Source: an uncultured Granulosicoccus sp. (lineage in GTDB: Bacteria; Pseudomonadota; Gammaproteobacteria; Granulosicoccales; Granulosicoccaceae). From it: a stretch of 64,000 nucleotides of DNA. The notes beneath the pieces are model-generated. The model saw only the letters and a list, made by a program, of their open reading frames with translations. It was not told where the DNA came from and made no database searches. Below, in pieces: positions 30,701 to 38,431 of this stretch. Position 1 is the first letter of the stretch, and each line of letters starts with the position of its first letter. The stretch is from contig CANMQI010000005.1 in the NCBI GenBank assembly GCA_947499955.1, positions 372,001-436,000 on the forward strand, given 5' to 3'. Both the position numbers and the translations under genes were made by a program.

Positions 30701-32634
30701 ATACCCAGCAGGATGAATTCACGGCCGTGGGAATCGGCGACATGGCCGGTGACGTCTTCGGCAATGGCATGTTGTTGTCGCCGCACCTGAAGCTGGTTGC
30801 AGCCTTCAATCACATGCATATCTTCATCGATCCGGATCCGGATGCCGCAGCGTCATTTGCCGAACGGCAACGCCTGTTCGACCTGCCGCGTTCCAGCTGG
30901 ACCGACTACAACAGTGAGCTGATCTCGCGCGGCGGCGGCATCTACTCGCGCCAGGCAAAACAGATCCAGCTGACACCGGAAGCACAGCAGATTCTGGGCA
31001 CCGAGCAGACCAGCCTCACGCCAACGGCCCTGATATCGGTCATTCTCCAGGCACCGGTAGACCTGCTCTGGAATGGCGGTATCGGCACCTACGTGAAAGC
31101 GTCATCGGAGACGCATACCGACGCAGCGGATCGTGCCAATGACGGCTTGCGCATCAATGGCTCGCAGCTGCGTGCCAGAGTGGTCGGTGAAGGTGGCAAC
31201 CTGGGATTCACTCAACGAGGCCGAATCGAATTTGCCCAGAAAGGCGGGCTCATCTACACCGACGCCATCGACAACTCTGCCGGGGTCGACTGTTCTGACC
31301 ACGAAGTCAACATCAAGATACTGGCCAATGCCGTTGTTGCCAGCGATGACATGACCATCAAACAGCGTGATCAGCTGCTGGAGTCGATGACCGAAGATGT
31401 CGGCCTGCACGTCCTGCGCGACAACTATCTGCAGACTCAATGTATCGACTTGTGCGTGGTTGACGGACCTCAGGCGCTGACCGAGCAATCACGCTTCATG
31501 CAACACCTGGAGTCCATCGGGCGACTCGATCGCAGCATCGAGTACCTGCCGGATGCCGAGGAAATCGCCGATCGTCTGGCCAATGAACGTGGTCTGGTGC
31601 GTCCCGAACTGGCGGTGCTGGTGTCCTACAGCAAGATGGTCATGTTCGATGAACTGATGGCGGCGGACTTCTCGGCAGACCCCTCCCTCGAGTCTGTCCT
31701 GCTGGACTACTTTCCAACAGCACTTCGCGAAGGTCAGCGAGAGCAGGTATTGCAACACCGTCTGCGTCCCGAGATCATTGCCACCATTGTCACCAATGAT
31801 GTAGTCAACCGGCTCGGCCCCACCTTCGCCTTCCGCATGCAGGTTGAACTCAATGCCACCACGGCCGACGTCGGCGCCGCCTTCGTCATCGTCAAGCACA
31901 TCTTCCGACTACCGGAGCTGTGGGCATCGATCGAGGCCCTGGACAACCGCATCGATGCGGCAGAACAGTACCGCATGCAGATTCTCGTGCGTGGCCTGGT
32001 CGAGCGCGCCACCCACTGGCTGATCCGCACCCGCAAGACAGGCAGCAATATCCATGGTCTGGTCGAGCATTTCCGATCGGGACTGGACGAGCTGGTGGAA
32101 GCCATGCCCGGTTGCCTCTCCAGTGCGGAGCAGGAAACGCTGGAGCAGCGCATCAACCACTTCATCGAGGCCGGTGCACCCGCCGACACGGCAGCCGCTG
32201 TGGCCCGGGTCGTGCCCTTGTCCTCCTCGCTGGATATTGTCGAGATCGCACGGTCACTCAAACAGCCTGTGCCGGACGTTGCCGCCGTCTATTTCGCGCT
32301 CGGGCAGCATCTGGAGCTGAGCTGGCTGCGCGAACGCATTGGCGGCCTGGTGGTGACCTCCCATTGGCACAAACTGGCCACCGCCGAGCTGCGTGGTGAC
32401 CTGCACTACCAGCAACGTCATCTGTGTGCCGAGGTGGTGAGCGTGACCGATGCGACACTGCCAGCTGCCAAGCGGGTTGATGGCTGGGCCAGACAGCACG
32501 CCACGGCCACGGCGCAGTATGAAACCCTGATGACCGAACTGAAGGCCAGTTCATCGGTCGATTTCGCCATGCTGTCGCTGGCCGTCAATGAAGTTCACCG
32601 GTTGTTGCGTTCGGACAGGCCTCTGGCCAGTTGA
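27793..32634 (+). CDS. gdhB: NAD-dependent glutamate dehydrogenase, large (about 180 kDa) type
   Basis: 1,613 residues, oxidising glutamate to 2-oxoglutarate and ammonium with NAD+. N-terminal ACT-like/regulatory region (about 1-700), then the catalytic core with substrate lysine region MVKNAVIVPVGSKGGFYVKA (near 840) and the NAD Rossmann segment VGIGDMAGDVFGNGM (near 980), then a helical C-terminal domain. Length and layout are those of the L-GDH180 group. It stands alone, with a strong hairpin 16 bp after the stop. Confidence 0.97.
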   Translation: MADKQTVSNEALLTHQALIAAILEALPRSLDAAQKAQLAQFVPAYFKHVPLDELVQVGVDDLAGTALAHWQLARTQSVEKHRQAVFNPAFDSHGWHSAHTIIQVVACDQAWLVSSLHAGLDRQGHTVHRIIHPILNVVRDAKGQWLQLAENDQADAAHKESLIHIEIDAITEEHQPAVRQLIDDLFSVLALVRHDAIGIRDRLHGIADLVQDSEQSEFVRWLDERQFACLGYARMQADDSFSALHEPLGVLRGNDDVQAWNTQDLMPDGLDSQALEQAFIDDAPVVCKAGHVSPVIRNEPADLIMHAQRDTQGRLTHINCIVGVFISGLQNEAVSNIPWMRERVERVINASGTTAESHDGKAIAATLRGLPRAMLMQTRSNELLSMASGIVALQERQQVRLFSSTDSLGRFSNCLVYIPRDGYSRDLRLTIEQILATHIDGISAGFDTRFSSESALARLHFVIQKNPPYLRDIDWNAIEQRIRQAAITWTDRLESTLRENHDEVTAMRLLRRYATAFPSSYREDYSARAAAADIDFIEDSVPEDAPVMSFYRHIVADSGTINFKLFSKHQPVSLSDVIPVIENMGLRVESEHPFEIRRHEAPMVWIHEFTVKQTLPQTDSDEGVSVSDSAARIQTAFDHIWRGDVENDGFNRLMLDASLDWRQVVILRALCKYLLQINVPFSQTYMIDSLIANATITRLLVELFETRFRPGASGTLTHEITALLDRIDVELDNIVSLDEDRILRAYRNVILATLRTNAYRTDENGELREYLSFKLDSKAVPDLPLPRPMVEVFVYSSKVEGIHLRGGPVARGGLRWSDRREDYRTEVLGLMKAQMVKNAVIVPVGSKGGFYVKAALPPEREAMMEIVVDCYRTFLSGLLDITDNLDGATVLPPPEVVRYDGDDPYLVVAADKGTATFSDYANAVAIKYGFWLGDAFASGGSVGYDHKKMGITARGAWESVKRHFRNLGIDTQQDEFTAVGIGDMAGDVFGNGMLLSPHLKLVAAFNHMHIFIDPDPDAAASFAERQRLFDLPRSSWTDYNSELISRGGGIYSRQAKQIQLTPEAQQILGTEQTSLTPTALISVILQAPVDLLWNGGIGTYVKASSETHTDAADRANDGLRINGSQLRARVVGEGGNLGFTQRGRIEFAQKGGLIYTDAIDNSAGVDCSDHEVNIKILANAVVASDDMTIKQRDQLLESMTEDVGLHVLRDNYLQTQCIDLCVVDGPQALTEQSRFMQHLESIGRLDRSIEYLPDAEEIADRLANERGLVRPELAVLVSYSKMVMFDELMAADFSADPSLESVLLDYFPTALREGQREQVLQHRLRPEIIATIVTNDVVNRLGPTFAFRMQVELNATTADVGAAFVIVKHIFRLPELWASIEALDNRIDAAEQYRMQILVRGLVERATHWLIRTRKTGSNIHGLVEHFRSGLDELVEAMPGCLSSAEQETLEQRINHFIEAGAPADTAAAVARVVPLSSSLDIVEIARSLKQPVPDVAAVYFALGQHLELSWLRERIGGLVVTSHWHKLATAELRGDLHYQQRHLCAEVVSVTDATLPAAKRVDGWARQHATATAQYETLMTELKASSSVDFAMLSLAVNEVHRLLRSDRPLAS

Positions 32635-32649
32635 TTGACGCATGACGAG

Positions 32650-32692
32650 GCGCAGCAGAGTCCGGGACGTGACAGTCCGCACTCTGCTGCGC
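32650..32692 (+). terminator. Hairpin terminator after gdhB
   Basis: Perfect 12-bp arms (gcgcagcagagt at 32650-32661; complement at 32681-32692) with an inner ggac/gtcc pair, starting 16 bp after the gdhB stop. Only a few scattered Ts follow, so it may be a weak intrinsic terminator or an RNA 3'-end stabiliser. Confidence 0.7.
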
Positions 32693-32816
32693 AGCTTGCT
32701 GTCTTATAATGTGAACAATGGTCGTACTGCTCACACCACTGCCGAGCTGCCGATTTCTCGTGGTATAAGCCTGTCTTGTACCCCAGCATTCAGACACCAA
32801 ACCGGAGTCATTCAGC

Positions 32817-33092
32817 TTGCCCATTGAAAATATCGTTCTGATACTGTTGATCGGTATCATCTTCGGCGTCATCGCCGGTGTATTGCTTCGCAGTCGCGGT
32901 GCGGTATTCATCGTGAACATGGTGCTGGGCATCATCGGCTCGGCTCTGGGTGCCTTTTTCCCTTATCTCATCGGGCAGGCACCGACCACGACGGGTGGGT
33001 TCGACTATCTCATCAGAGCGCTGTTCGGCGCCTTCATTCTGGTCCTGGTTGCCAGCCTGTTCCGCTCTGCCAAGCCGCAGGGCTTCGAATAA
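32817..33092 (+). CDS. Small GlsB/YeaQ-like membrane protein
   Basis: 91 residues, three hydrophobic Gly/Ile-rich helices (ENIVLILLIGIIFGVIAGVLL, MVLGIIGSALGAFFPYLI, ALFGAFILVLVASLF), consistent with the transglycosylase-associated/GlsB-YeaQ-YmgE family, which is stress-linked and of unknown function. Start is TTG with GGAG upstream. Placed between gdhB and an enoyl-CoA hydratase. Confidence 0.75.
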   Translation: MPIENIVLILLIGIIFGVIAGVLLRSRGAVFIVNMVLGIIGSALGAFFPYLIGQAPTTTGGFDYLIRALFGAFILVLVASLFRSAKPQGFE

Positions 33093-33125
33093 CCTTCTTC
33101 TGACTCCCAGCGGACACCAGCCCTC

Positions 33126-33911
33126 ATGAATCTCGATGGTGACTTCCAGTCGATCGAACTGCGTCAGGACGAAGCGGTCCTCTGGCTGACCCTCGACCGG
33201 CCCGACAAGCTCAACACCTTCACCAACGGCATGCACGCCGAGGTTCGAACGGTACTGGAACGTATCCGCCATTCTCCCGACATCCGCTGCCTGGTCATTA
33301 CCGGCGCCGGACGCGGCTTTTCTGCCGGACAGGATCTGGCCGATCTGGACCTCTCCGCACTCAGCGATGTCGTCGAGACGAACTACAATCCGCTGATTCG
33401 CACGCTGACGACCCTGCATATTCCGGTCATTGCCTGTGTCAACGGGGTTGCCGCCGGTGCGGCTGCCAATATGGCGCTGGCCTGTGACATCGTGCTGGCG
33501 GCGCGCTCGGCCCGCTTCATACAATCCTTCAGTCATCTGGGTCTGGTGCCCGATGGCGGAGGCACCTGGACATTGCCACGACTGGTCGGTCTGGCCAAGG
33601 CCACGGCGCTGTGCATGACCGCCGAACCGGTATCCGCCGAACAGGCTGAACAGATGGGCATGATCTGGCGCTGCGTGGATGACGAGAAACTGCTGGACGA
33701 CACCCAGGAGCTGGCACAACGCCTGTCGCGCCAGGCAACCACTGGTCTGTTCTACACCAAACAACTGTTACGCCTGTCGCAGACTCGTACCCTGGATGAT
33801 CAGCTCAATCTGGAGCGTGACTATCAGCAGGCCGCCAGCCAGACAGACGATTTCAAGGAGGGTGTGGACGCCTTCCTGAACAAGCGCAAGCCGGACTTCA
33901 CCGGACGCTGA
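33126..33911 (+). CDS. Enoyl-CoA hydratase/isomerase family protein (PaaG-like)
   Basis: 261 residues of the crotonase fold. Oxyanion-hole segments GRGFSAGQDLADLD and NGVAAGAAANMALACDIV; the second acid is Asp in GLVPDGGGTW, as in PaaG (1,2-epoxyphenylacetyl-CoA isomerase) rather than a hydratase Glu. No paa cluster surrounds it, so the acyl substrate is open. About 180 bp separate it from the corrinoid operon. Confidence 0.85.
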   Translation: MNLDGDFQSIELRQDEAVLWLTLDRPDKLNTFTNGMHAEVRTVLERIRHSPDIRCLVITGAGRGFSAGQDLADLDLSALSDVVETNYNPLIRTLTTLHIPVIACVNGVAAGAAANMALACDIVLAARSARFIQSFSHLGLVPDGGGTWTLPRLVGLAKATALCMTAEPVSAEQAEQMGMIWRCVDDEKLLDDTQELAQRLSRQATTGLFYTKQLLRLSQTRTLDDQLNLERDYQQAASQTDDFKEGVDAFLNKRKPDFTGR

Positions 33912-34090
33912 ACGCAGGACACTTCCAGCGATATAACGCCAGACTCGAACGGTTTGGCGAATTTCACCGCTCACCAGATTCAAAAGTGTCGCGAATCGAT
34001 CGGTTATGAGTCGTCACTGAGGCATTGAGAGCCGACGAGCTGCCGATACACATAGTTACCATGAAGCCATCAACAGCCGAGTAGCTCCCC

Positions 34091-34801
34091 ATGGCAGATT
34101 CAGACAATTTCGACGACGAAGAAGACATCATTCTCGCCGAGCTCAATGATGACGAGCTGGTCGAGCAGATGCATGACGATCTGTACAACGGACTGAAGGA
34201 GGAGATCGTCGAGGGTACCAATATCCTGCTGGAACGTGGCTGGACACCGGACAAGGTGCTCAACGACGCGCTGGTGGAAGGCATGCGCATCGTCGGTATC
34301 GATTTTCGTGACGGCATCCTGTTCGTACCCGAGGTTCTGATGGCGGCCAACGCCATGAAAGGCGGCATGGGTATCCTGCGCCCCTTGCTGGCTGAAACCG
34401 GCGCCGAGTCCATCGGCAAGGTCGTCATCGGCACCGTCAAGGGTGATATTCATGACATCGGCAAGAACCTGGTGGGCATGATGCTCGAAGGGGCCGGCTT
34501 TGAAGTCATCGATATCGGTATCAACAATCCGGTGGAAGAGTATCTGGCCGCACTGGAAGAGCACCAGCCCGACATCCTGGGCATGTCGGCCCTGCTCACC
34601 ACCACCATGCCCTACATGAAAGTGGTCATCGACACGCTCAAGGAACAAGGCCTGCGTGACGACTACATCGTGCTGGTGGGAGGAGCTCCACTGAACGAGG
34701 AATTCGGTGAGGCTGTGGGTGCCGATGCCTATTGTCGCGACGCGGCAGTCGCTGTCGAGACTGCCAAGGCGCTGGTCGCGGAACGCCGGCAGGCTCGCTG
34801 A
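34091..34801 (+). CDS. Corrinoid (B12) methyl-carrier protein, MtbC/MttC-like, with acidic N-terminus
   Basis: 236 residues. A four-helix cap domain (about 25-105) precedes a cobalamin domain with the lower-ligand motif D119-I-H121-D-I-G124 and SALLTTTMPYMK, GGAPLNEEFGEAVGAD. It shuttles methyl groups on Co(I)/methyl-Co(III) between methyltransferases; in methionine synthase the same two domains are fused into MetH. Oddity: the first 30 residues hold 14 Asp/Glu and no Lys/Arg, an extension before the usual cap. First gene of a seven-gene operon for corrinoid-dependent one-carbon metabolism. Confidence 0.95.
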   Translation: MADSDNFDDEEDIILAELNDDELVEQMHDDLYNGLKEEIVEGTNILLERGWTPDKVLNDALVEGMRIVGIDFRDGILFVPEVLMAANAMKGGMGILRPLLAETGAESIGKVVIGTVKGDIHDIGKNLVGMMLEGAGFEVIDIGINNPVEEYLAALEEHQPDILGMSALLTTTMPYMKVVIDTLKEQGLRDDYIVLVGGAPLNEEFGEAVGADAYCRDAAVAVETAKALVAERRQAR

Positions 34802-34825
34802 GGAGCCCAGCTGCGCCAAGCGGTC

Positions 34826-35503
34826 ATGAGCAACGTGGAAAGTCCCGGCATGACTGAACCATCCGACAACAGCGTGCGCACGATGCAAGACGACAGCGCC
34901 CCGTCGCGGAAAACGCTCGTGATTGCCTGTGGGGCCATTGCACACGAGCTGGTGACCGTCTTGCGGGCCAGCGGATTCGATCAGTTCGAGATTCAGTGTC
35001 TGCCGGCGCAATGGCATAACACCCCGCAAAGAATCGCACCGGGTGTACAAGGCAAGATCGAGGCAGCTCTGGGCAGGTATCGGCAGATTCTGGTGGCCTA
35101 TGGCGATTGTGGAACCGGCGGCCAGCTGGACCGTGTGCTGGAACCCCACGGTATCGCGCGTCTGCCGGGCGATCACTGTTACAGCTTCATGGCCGGCAGT
35201 ACGGTCTTCGATGCCATGGCCGATGCCGAGCTCGGCACGTTCTATCTGACGGATTATCTGGTCGACAACTTCGAGCGGCTGATTCTCGAGGGGCTGGGCA
35301 TCAATCGCCATCCCGAGCTGCTGGAGACCTATTTCGAACACTACACACGGGTCATGTATCTGGCCCAGGATGCCTCGCAGCATGACCGTGAAGCAAAGGC
35401 GGCTCAGGCGGCCCGGTCCCTGGGTCTGCCGCTTGCCGTTCATCACACCGGACTGCAGCCGTTTGCGCATGCCATGGACACAATCCGGATAACCGCTGTT
35501 TAA
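34826..35503 (+). CDS. DUF1638 protein in corrinoid operon
   Basis: 225 residues from the ATG at 34826 (ATG at 34850 also possible). DUF1638 hallmarks: LVIACGAIAHEL, CLPAQWHNTP, VAYGDCGTGGQLD, PGDHCYSFMAG. Conserved Cys/His residues in all four suggest a metal or corrinoid/pterin-related site (inference). The family often sits beside MttB and MtbC-type genes; biochemical role unknown to me. Could be a corrinoid chaperone or an unrecognised C1 enzyme. Confidence 0.88.
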   Translation: MSNVESPGMTEPSDNSVRTMQDDSAPSRKTLVIACGAIAHELVTVLRASGFDQFEIQCLPAQWHNTPQRIAPGVQGKIEAALGRYRQILVAYGDCGTGGQLDRVLEPHGIARLPGDHCYSFMAGSTVFDAMADAELGTFYLTDYLVDNFERLILEGLGINRHPELLETYFEHYTRVMYLAQDASQHDREAKAAQAARSLGLPLAVHHTGLQPFAHAMDTIRITAV

Positions 35504-35520
35504 CCCACACGCGAATCACC

Positions 35521-35907
35521 ATGCCTGAACTCATCAAGATCTACTGGCGCGACATTCCTTCCGTGGTGACGGCCAAGGCCGGTCGCAAGTCGGCCAAGGT
35601 CATGTTGCCCAGTCGCTTTCAGGAAGCCATCGATCGCGCTGCGATGCGCGCCGGCAAAGGTTCCAGTGACGCCTACATGGAAGACTGGCGCCGCGAACGC
35701 AGCCCCTGTGGCGCTGACCTGCAGGCCGAGGCGGACCAGGCCGCTGCCGCTCTGGCGGAGTCTTTCGATGTGGACACGCTGGAGGCTCTGACCAAGGCCA
35801 AGGGTATTGCAGCTCACCTGGGCAAGTCACGGGAGGAGATCCGGCAGATCGAGCAGGCTGCCGCGAGTGCCGAGCCCGGACCGCCCGTCTCCGGCGGCGA
35901 GGACTGA
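35521..35907 (+). CDS. 'Virulence factor' family protein (PF13769) in corrinoid operon
   Basis: 128 residues. The start LIKIYWRDIPSVVTAKAGRKSAKVMLP, with FQEAIDRAAMRAG and YMEDWRR, matches a small cytoplasmic family named for virulence but widespread in non-pathogens, usually in this C1 context. The C-terminal half is a charged helix. Function unknown; 17 bp from DUF1638 and 6 bp from the MetV-like gene, so firmly in the operon. Confidence 0.82.
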   Translation: MPELIKIYWRDIPSVVTAKAGRKSAKVMLPSRFQEAIDRAAMRAGKGSSDAYMEDWRRERSPCGADLQAEADQAAAALAESFDVDTLEALTKAKGIAAHLGKSREEIRQIEQAAASAEPGPPVSGGED

Positions 35908-35913
35908 GCGGCC

Positions 35914-36465
35914 ATGTACTGGCTCAGACGCTGGTCCGTGCGACATGCTCGCGCCCTGGAGCTGACCTACCAGGTCGTGGAACGCTGTCTGCTGATCGTC
36001 TCCCCTGTGGTGAACCGCATCGGACATTCGCGCCTGGAAAAACCGGTGGCGGCGGTGGAGAAACTGGTCAAGGGTGCGCTGTTCGACTGCCAGATGTGCG
36101 GCCAGTGCGTGCTGAGCAGTACCGGCATGTCCTGCCCCATGAACTGCCCCAAGAGCATTCGCAATGGCCCGTGCGGCGGTGTGCGTGAAGGTGGCTTCTG
36201 TGAGGTGAAACCCGAGATGCGCTGTGTCTGGGTGGAAGGCTGGCAAGGCGCGGCAAACATGAAGCAAGGCGCACAGATTGCCACGGTGCAGTTCGCGGTC
36301 GATCATCGTCTCAAGGGTCATTCCTCCTGGCTGCGCGTCATACGGGACAAGTCCGCCGACACACAGGCCAGCGTCTCCTTGCAGGCCGTAGCGGATACCG
36401 CACGGGTTCTGCGCGGTGAAACGACGGCCGCCCCCGACGACGCTGCGGGAGACAGATCATCATGA
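35914..36465 (+). CDS. MTHFR C-terminal-domain protein, MetV-like zinc/Fe-S partner of MetF
   Basis: 183 residues. The middle carries a cysteine-rich block (CQMCGQCVLSSTGMSC, CPKSIRNGPCGG, FCEVKPEMRC) that defines the MTHFR_C/MetV family, a zinc or Fe-S protein pairing with MetF. In acetogens MetV binds MetF to form an electron-bifurcation-independent MTHFR; the same pairing is likely since metF follows with a 4-bp overlap. Start at ATG 35914. Confidence 0.9.
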   Translation: MYWLRRWSVRHARALELTYQVVERCLLIVSPVVNRIGHSRLEKPVAAVEKLVKGALFDCQMCGQCVLSSTGMSCPMNCPKSIRNGPCGGVREGGFCEVKPEMRCVWVEGWQGAANMKQGAQIATVQFAVDHRLKGHSSWLRVIRDKSADTQASVSLQAVADTARVLRGETTAAPDDAAGDRSS

Positions 36466-37496
36466 GTTGCTTCGAAGACGAACCGGTTCCCGGCTATCCC
36501 CTGCCGATGCTGCCCGGCCATAGCTCTCCAGGCCGACTGGAACGCACCTTGCGAGCCGGACATTTCGTGGTCACCAGTGAGCTGGCACCACCAGACAGTG
36601 CCGACCCGGCCGCAGTCTATGAAAGAGCCGCCCTGTTCGATGGCTATGTGGATGCCATCAACGCCACCGATGGCAGTGGTGCGCATTGCCATATGGGTTC
36701 GTTGGCCGTCTGTGCGCTGCTGACCCGCCTCGGCTATGCGCTGATACAGCAGATATCCTGCCGCGACAAGAATCGCATCGCCATTCAGGGGGACATACTC
36801 GGCGGTGCGGCCATGGGCGTGTGCAACATGCTGTGCCTGTCCGGTGATGGCGTGCAGACCGGTGACCACCCTGAAGCCAAACCGGTCTTCGATCTCGACT
36901 GCATGTCACTGCTGGAAATCGCTCGCACCATGCGCGACAAGGCCACCTTTCAAAGCGGCCGCAAGCTGGAACACCCACCCCATGTCTTTCTCGGGGCGGC
37001 CGCCAATCCCTTTGTCGCCCCGTTCGACTGGCGCCCACTGCGACTGGCGAAGAAAATCGCCGCCGGCGCACAGTTCGTGCAGACTCAATACTGCTTCGAT
37101 ATCCCCCGCCTGAAGCAATACATGAGCCGGGTTCGCGACATGGGCCTGGACGAACAGGTCTTCCTGATCATCGGCGTCGGCCCGCTGGCCTCGGCCCGTT
37201 CCGCGGAGTGGATTCGCAGCAATGTGCCGGGCGTGCACATCCCGGACAGCGTCATCAACCGGCTCAAGGGGGCCGAGAATCAGAAGGCCGAAGGGCTGCA
37301 ATTATGCGTCGATCTGATTCAGGAAATCCGTGACATCCAGGGCGTTCATGGCGTCCACGTCATGGCCTATCGTCAGGAGCAGACCGTCCCCGACATCGTC
37401 ACACGCGCCGGGATACTCGAAGGTCGAACACCCTGGCACCCCAGCGCCTATGACGGTGATGCCACCGTCCAGCAACACTTGGAAAACATTCAATGA
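36462..37496 (+). CDS. 5,10-methylenetetrahydrofolate reductase (MetF-like)
   Basis: 344-residue TIM barrel. FVVTSELAPPDSADP at the start, NATDGSGAHCHMGS, YALIQQISCRDKNRIAIQGD, and AGAQFVQTQYCFDI match the MTHFR fold. Here it probably works in the oxidative direction, taking methyl-THF made by the downstream methyltransferase to methylene-THF. Overlaps the MetV-like gene (4 bp) and the pterin methyltransferase (4 bp), so the three are translationally coupled. Confidence 0.93.
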   Translation: MSCFEDEPVPGYPLPMLPGHSSPGRLERTLRAGHFVVTSELAPPDSADPAAVYERAALFDGYVDAINATDGSGAHCHMGSLAVCALLTRLGYALIQQISCRDKNRIAIQGDILGGAAMGVCNMLCLSGDGVQTGDHPEAKPVFDLDCMSLLEIARTMRDKATFQSGRKLEHPPHVFLGAAANPFVAPFDWRPLRLAKKIAAGAQFVQTQYCFDIPRLKQYMSRVRDMGLDEQVFLIIGVGPLASARSAEWIRSNVPGVHIPDSVINRLKGAENQKAEGLQLCVDLIQEIRDIQGVHGVHVMAYRQEQTVPDIVTRAGILEGRTPWHPSAYDGDATVQQHLENIQ

Positions 37497-38395
37497 CCGA
37501 CACCATCATCAGTTCTGCCAACCGCGAGCACATCATTGGTTCGGATCACCCCTTCACCCTCATCGGTGAGCGTATCAACCCGACCGGGCGCAAGATTCTG
37601 GCCGAGGAAATGAAAGCCGGTGATTACAGTCGCGTGGAGGCCGATGCCCTGGCACAGGTTGCAGCCGGTGCACAGATGCTGGATGTCAACGCCGGCATTC
37701 CACTGGCCGATGAACCGGCCCTGCTGGCAAAGGCCATCACCCTGGTGCAATCGATCACCGATGTGCCACTGTCCATCGATTCTTCCATCATCGATGCACT
37801 GGAGGCCGGACTGGCGGTCTATCAGGGCAAGGCACTGGTGAACTCGGTTACCGGTGAGGACGAAGTGCTGGAACGTGTCCTGCCGCTGGTAGCCCGCTAC
37901 GGGGCCGCTGTGGTTGCCATATCCAACGATGAAACCGGCATCTCGGAAGACCCGAACGAGCGCTTCAAGGTGGCGAAGAAAATCGTCGAGCGTGCCAGTG
38001 ATTTCGGTATACCGGCCTCTGACGTGGTCATCGATCCACTGGTCATGCCCATCGGTGCAATGCGCTTTGCCGGGCGGCAGGTCTTCGACATTCTGGGCAG
38101 AATTCGTGACGAGCTGGGCTGCAACACCACCTGTGGTGCATCCAATATCAGCTTTGGCCTGCCTGAACGCAACGGCATCAACGGTGCATTCCTGTCCATG
38201 GCCATCAGCGCTGGCATGACCTCGGCCATCACCAACCCCTGTCATGAAGAGGTGATGCGTTCGGTGATGGCAGCCGATGTACTGATGGGCAATGATCCTG
38301 ACTGTCTGGCCTGGATTCGCAAGTATCGCGCGGAACCGGTTGCCGGTACTGACGGGGCGCGTGGCCGCCGCGTCACCCGTCGTCGCCGTAGCTGA
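37493..38395 (+). CDS. Methyltetrahydrofolate:corrinoid methyltransferase (AcsE/MtgA-like), Arg-rich tail
   Basis: 300-residue pterin-binding TIM barrel (FTLIGERINPTGRKILAEEM, QMLDVNAGIPLADE, LSIDSSIIDALEAGL, VIDPLVMPIGAM, NTTCGASNISFGLPERN). It moves a methyl group between methyl-corrinoid and THF; the same domain is the folate module of MetH. The enzyme ends in a basic tail, DGARGRRVTRRRRS, outside the barrel. Four-base overlap with metF. Confidence 0.94.
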   Translation: MTDTIISSANREHIIGSDHPFTLIGERINPTGRKILAEEMKAGDYSRVEADALAQVAAGAQMLDVNAGIPLADEPALLAKAITLVQSITDVPLSIDSSIIDALEAGLAVYQGKALVNSVTGEDEVLERVLPLVARYGAAVVAISNDETGISEDPNERFKVAKKIVERASDFGIPASDVVIDPLVMPIGAMRFAGRQVFDILGRIRDELGCNTTCGASNISFGLPERNGINGAFLSMAISAGMTSAITNPCHEEVMRSVMAADVLMGNDPDCLAWIRKYRAEPVAGTDGARGRRVTRRRRS

Positions 38396-38431
38396 CTTGT
38401 ATTTCACTCAACCGGGTAACGGGAGTATTGA

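Noticed and set aside
32705..32710. Promoter TATAAT before the GlsB-like gene
   Set aside because: No -35 match at a proper distance; it lies just after the gdhB hairpin and could be chance.
33126..33911. Phenylacetate degradation locus around the PaaG-like gene
   Set aside because: No other paa genes are present; a single crotonase cannot support that.
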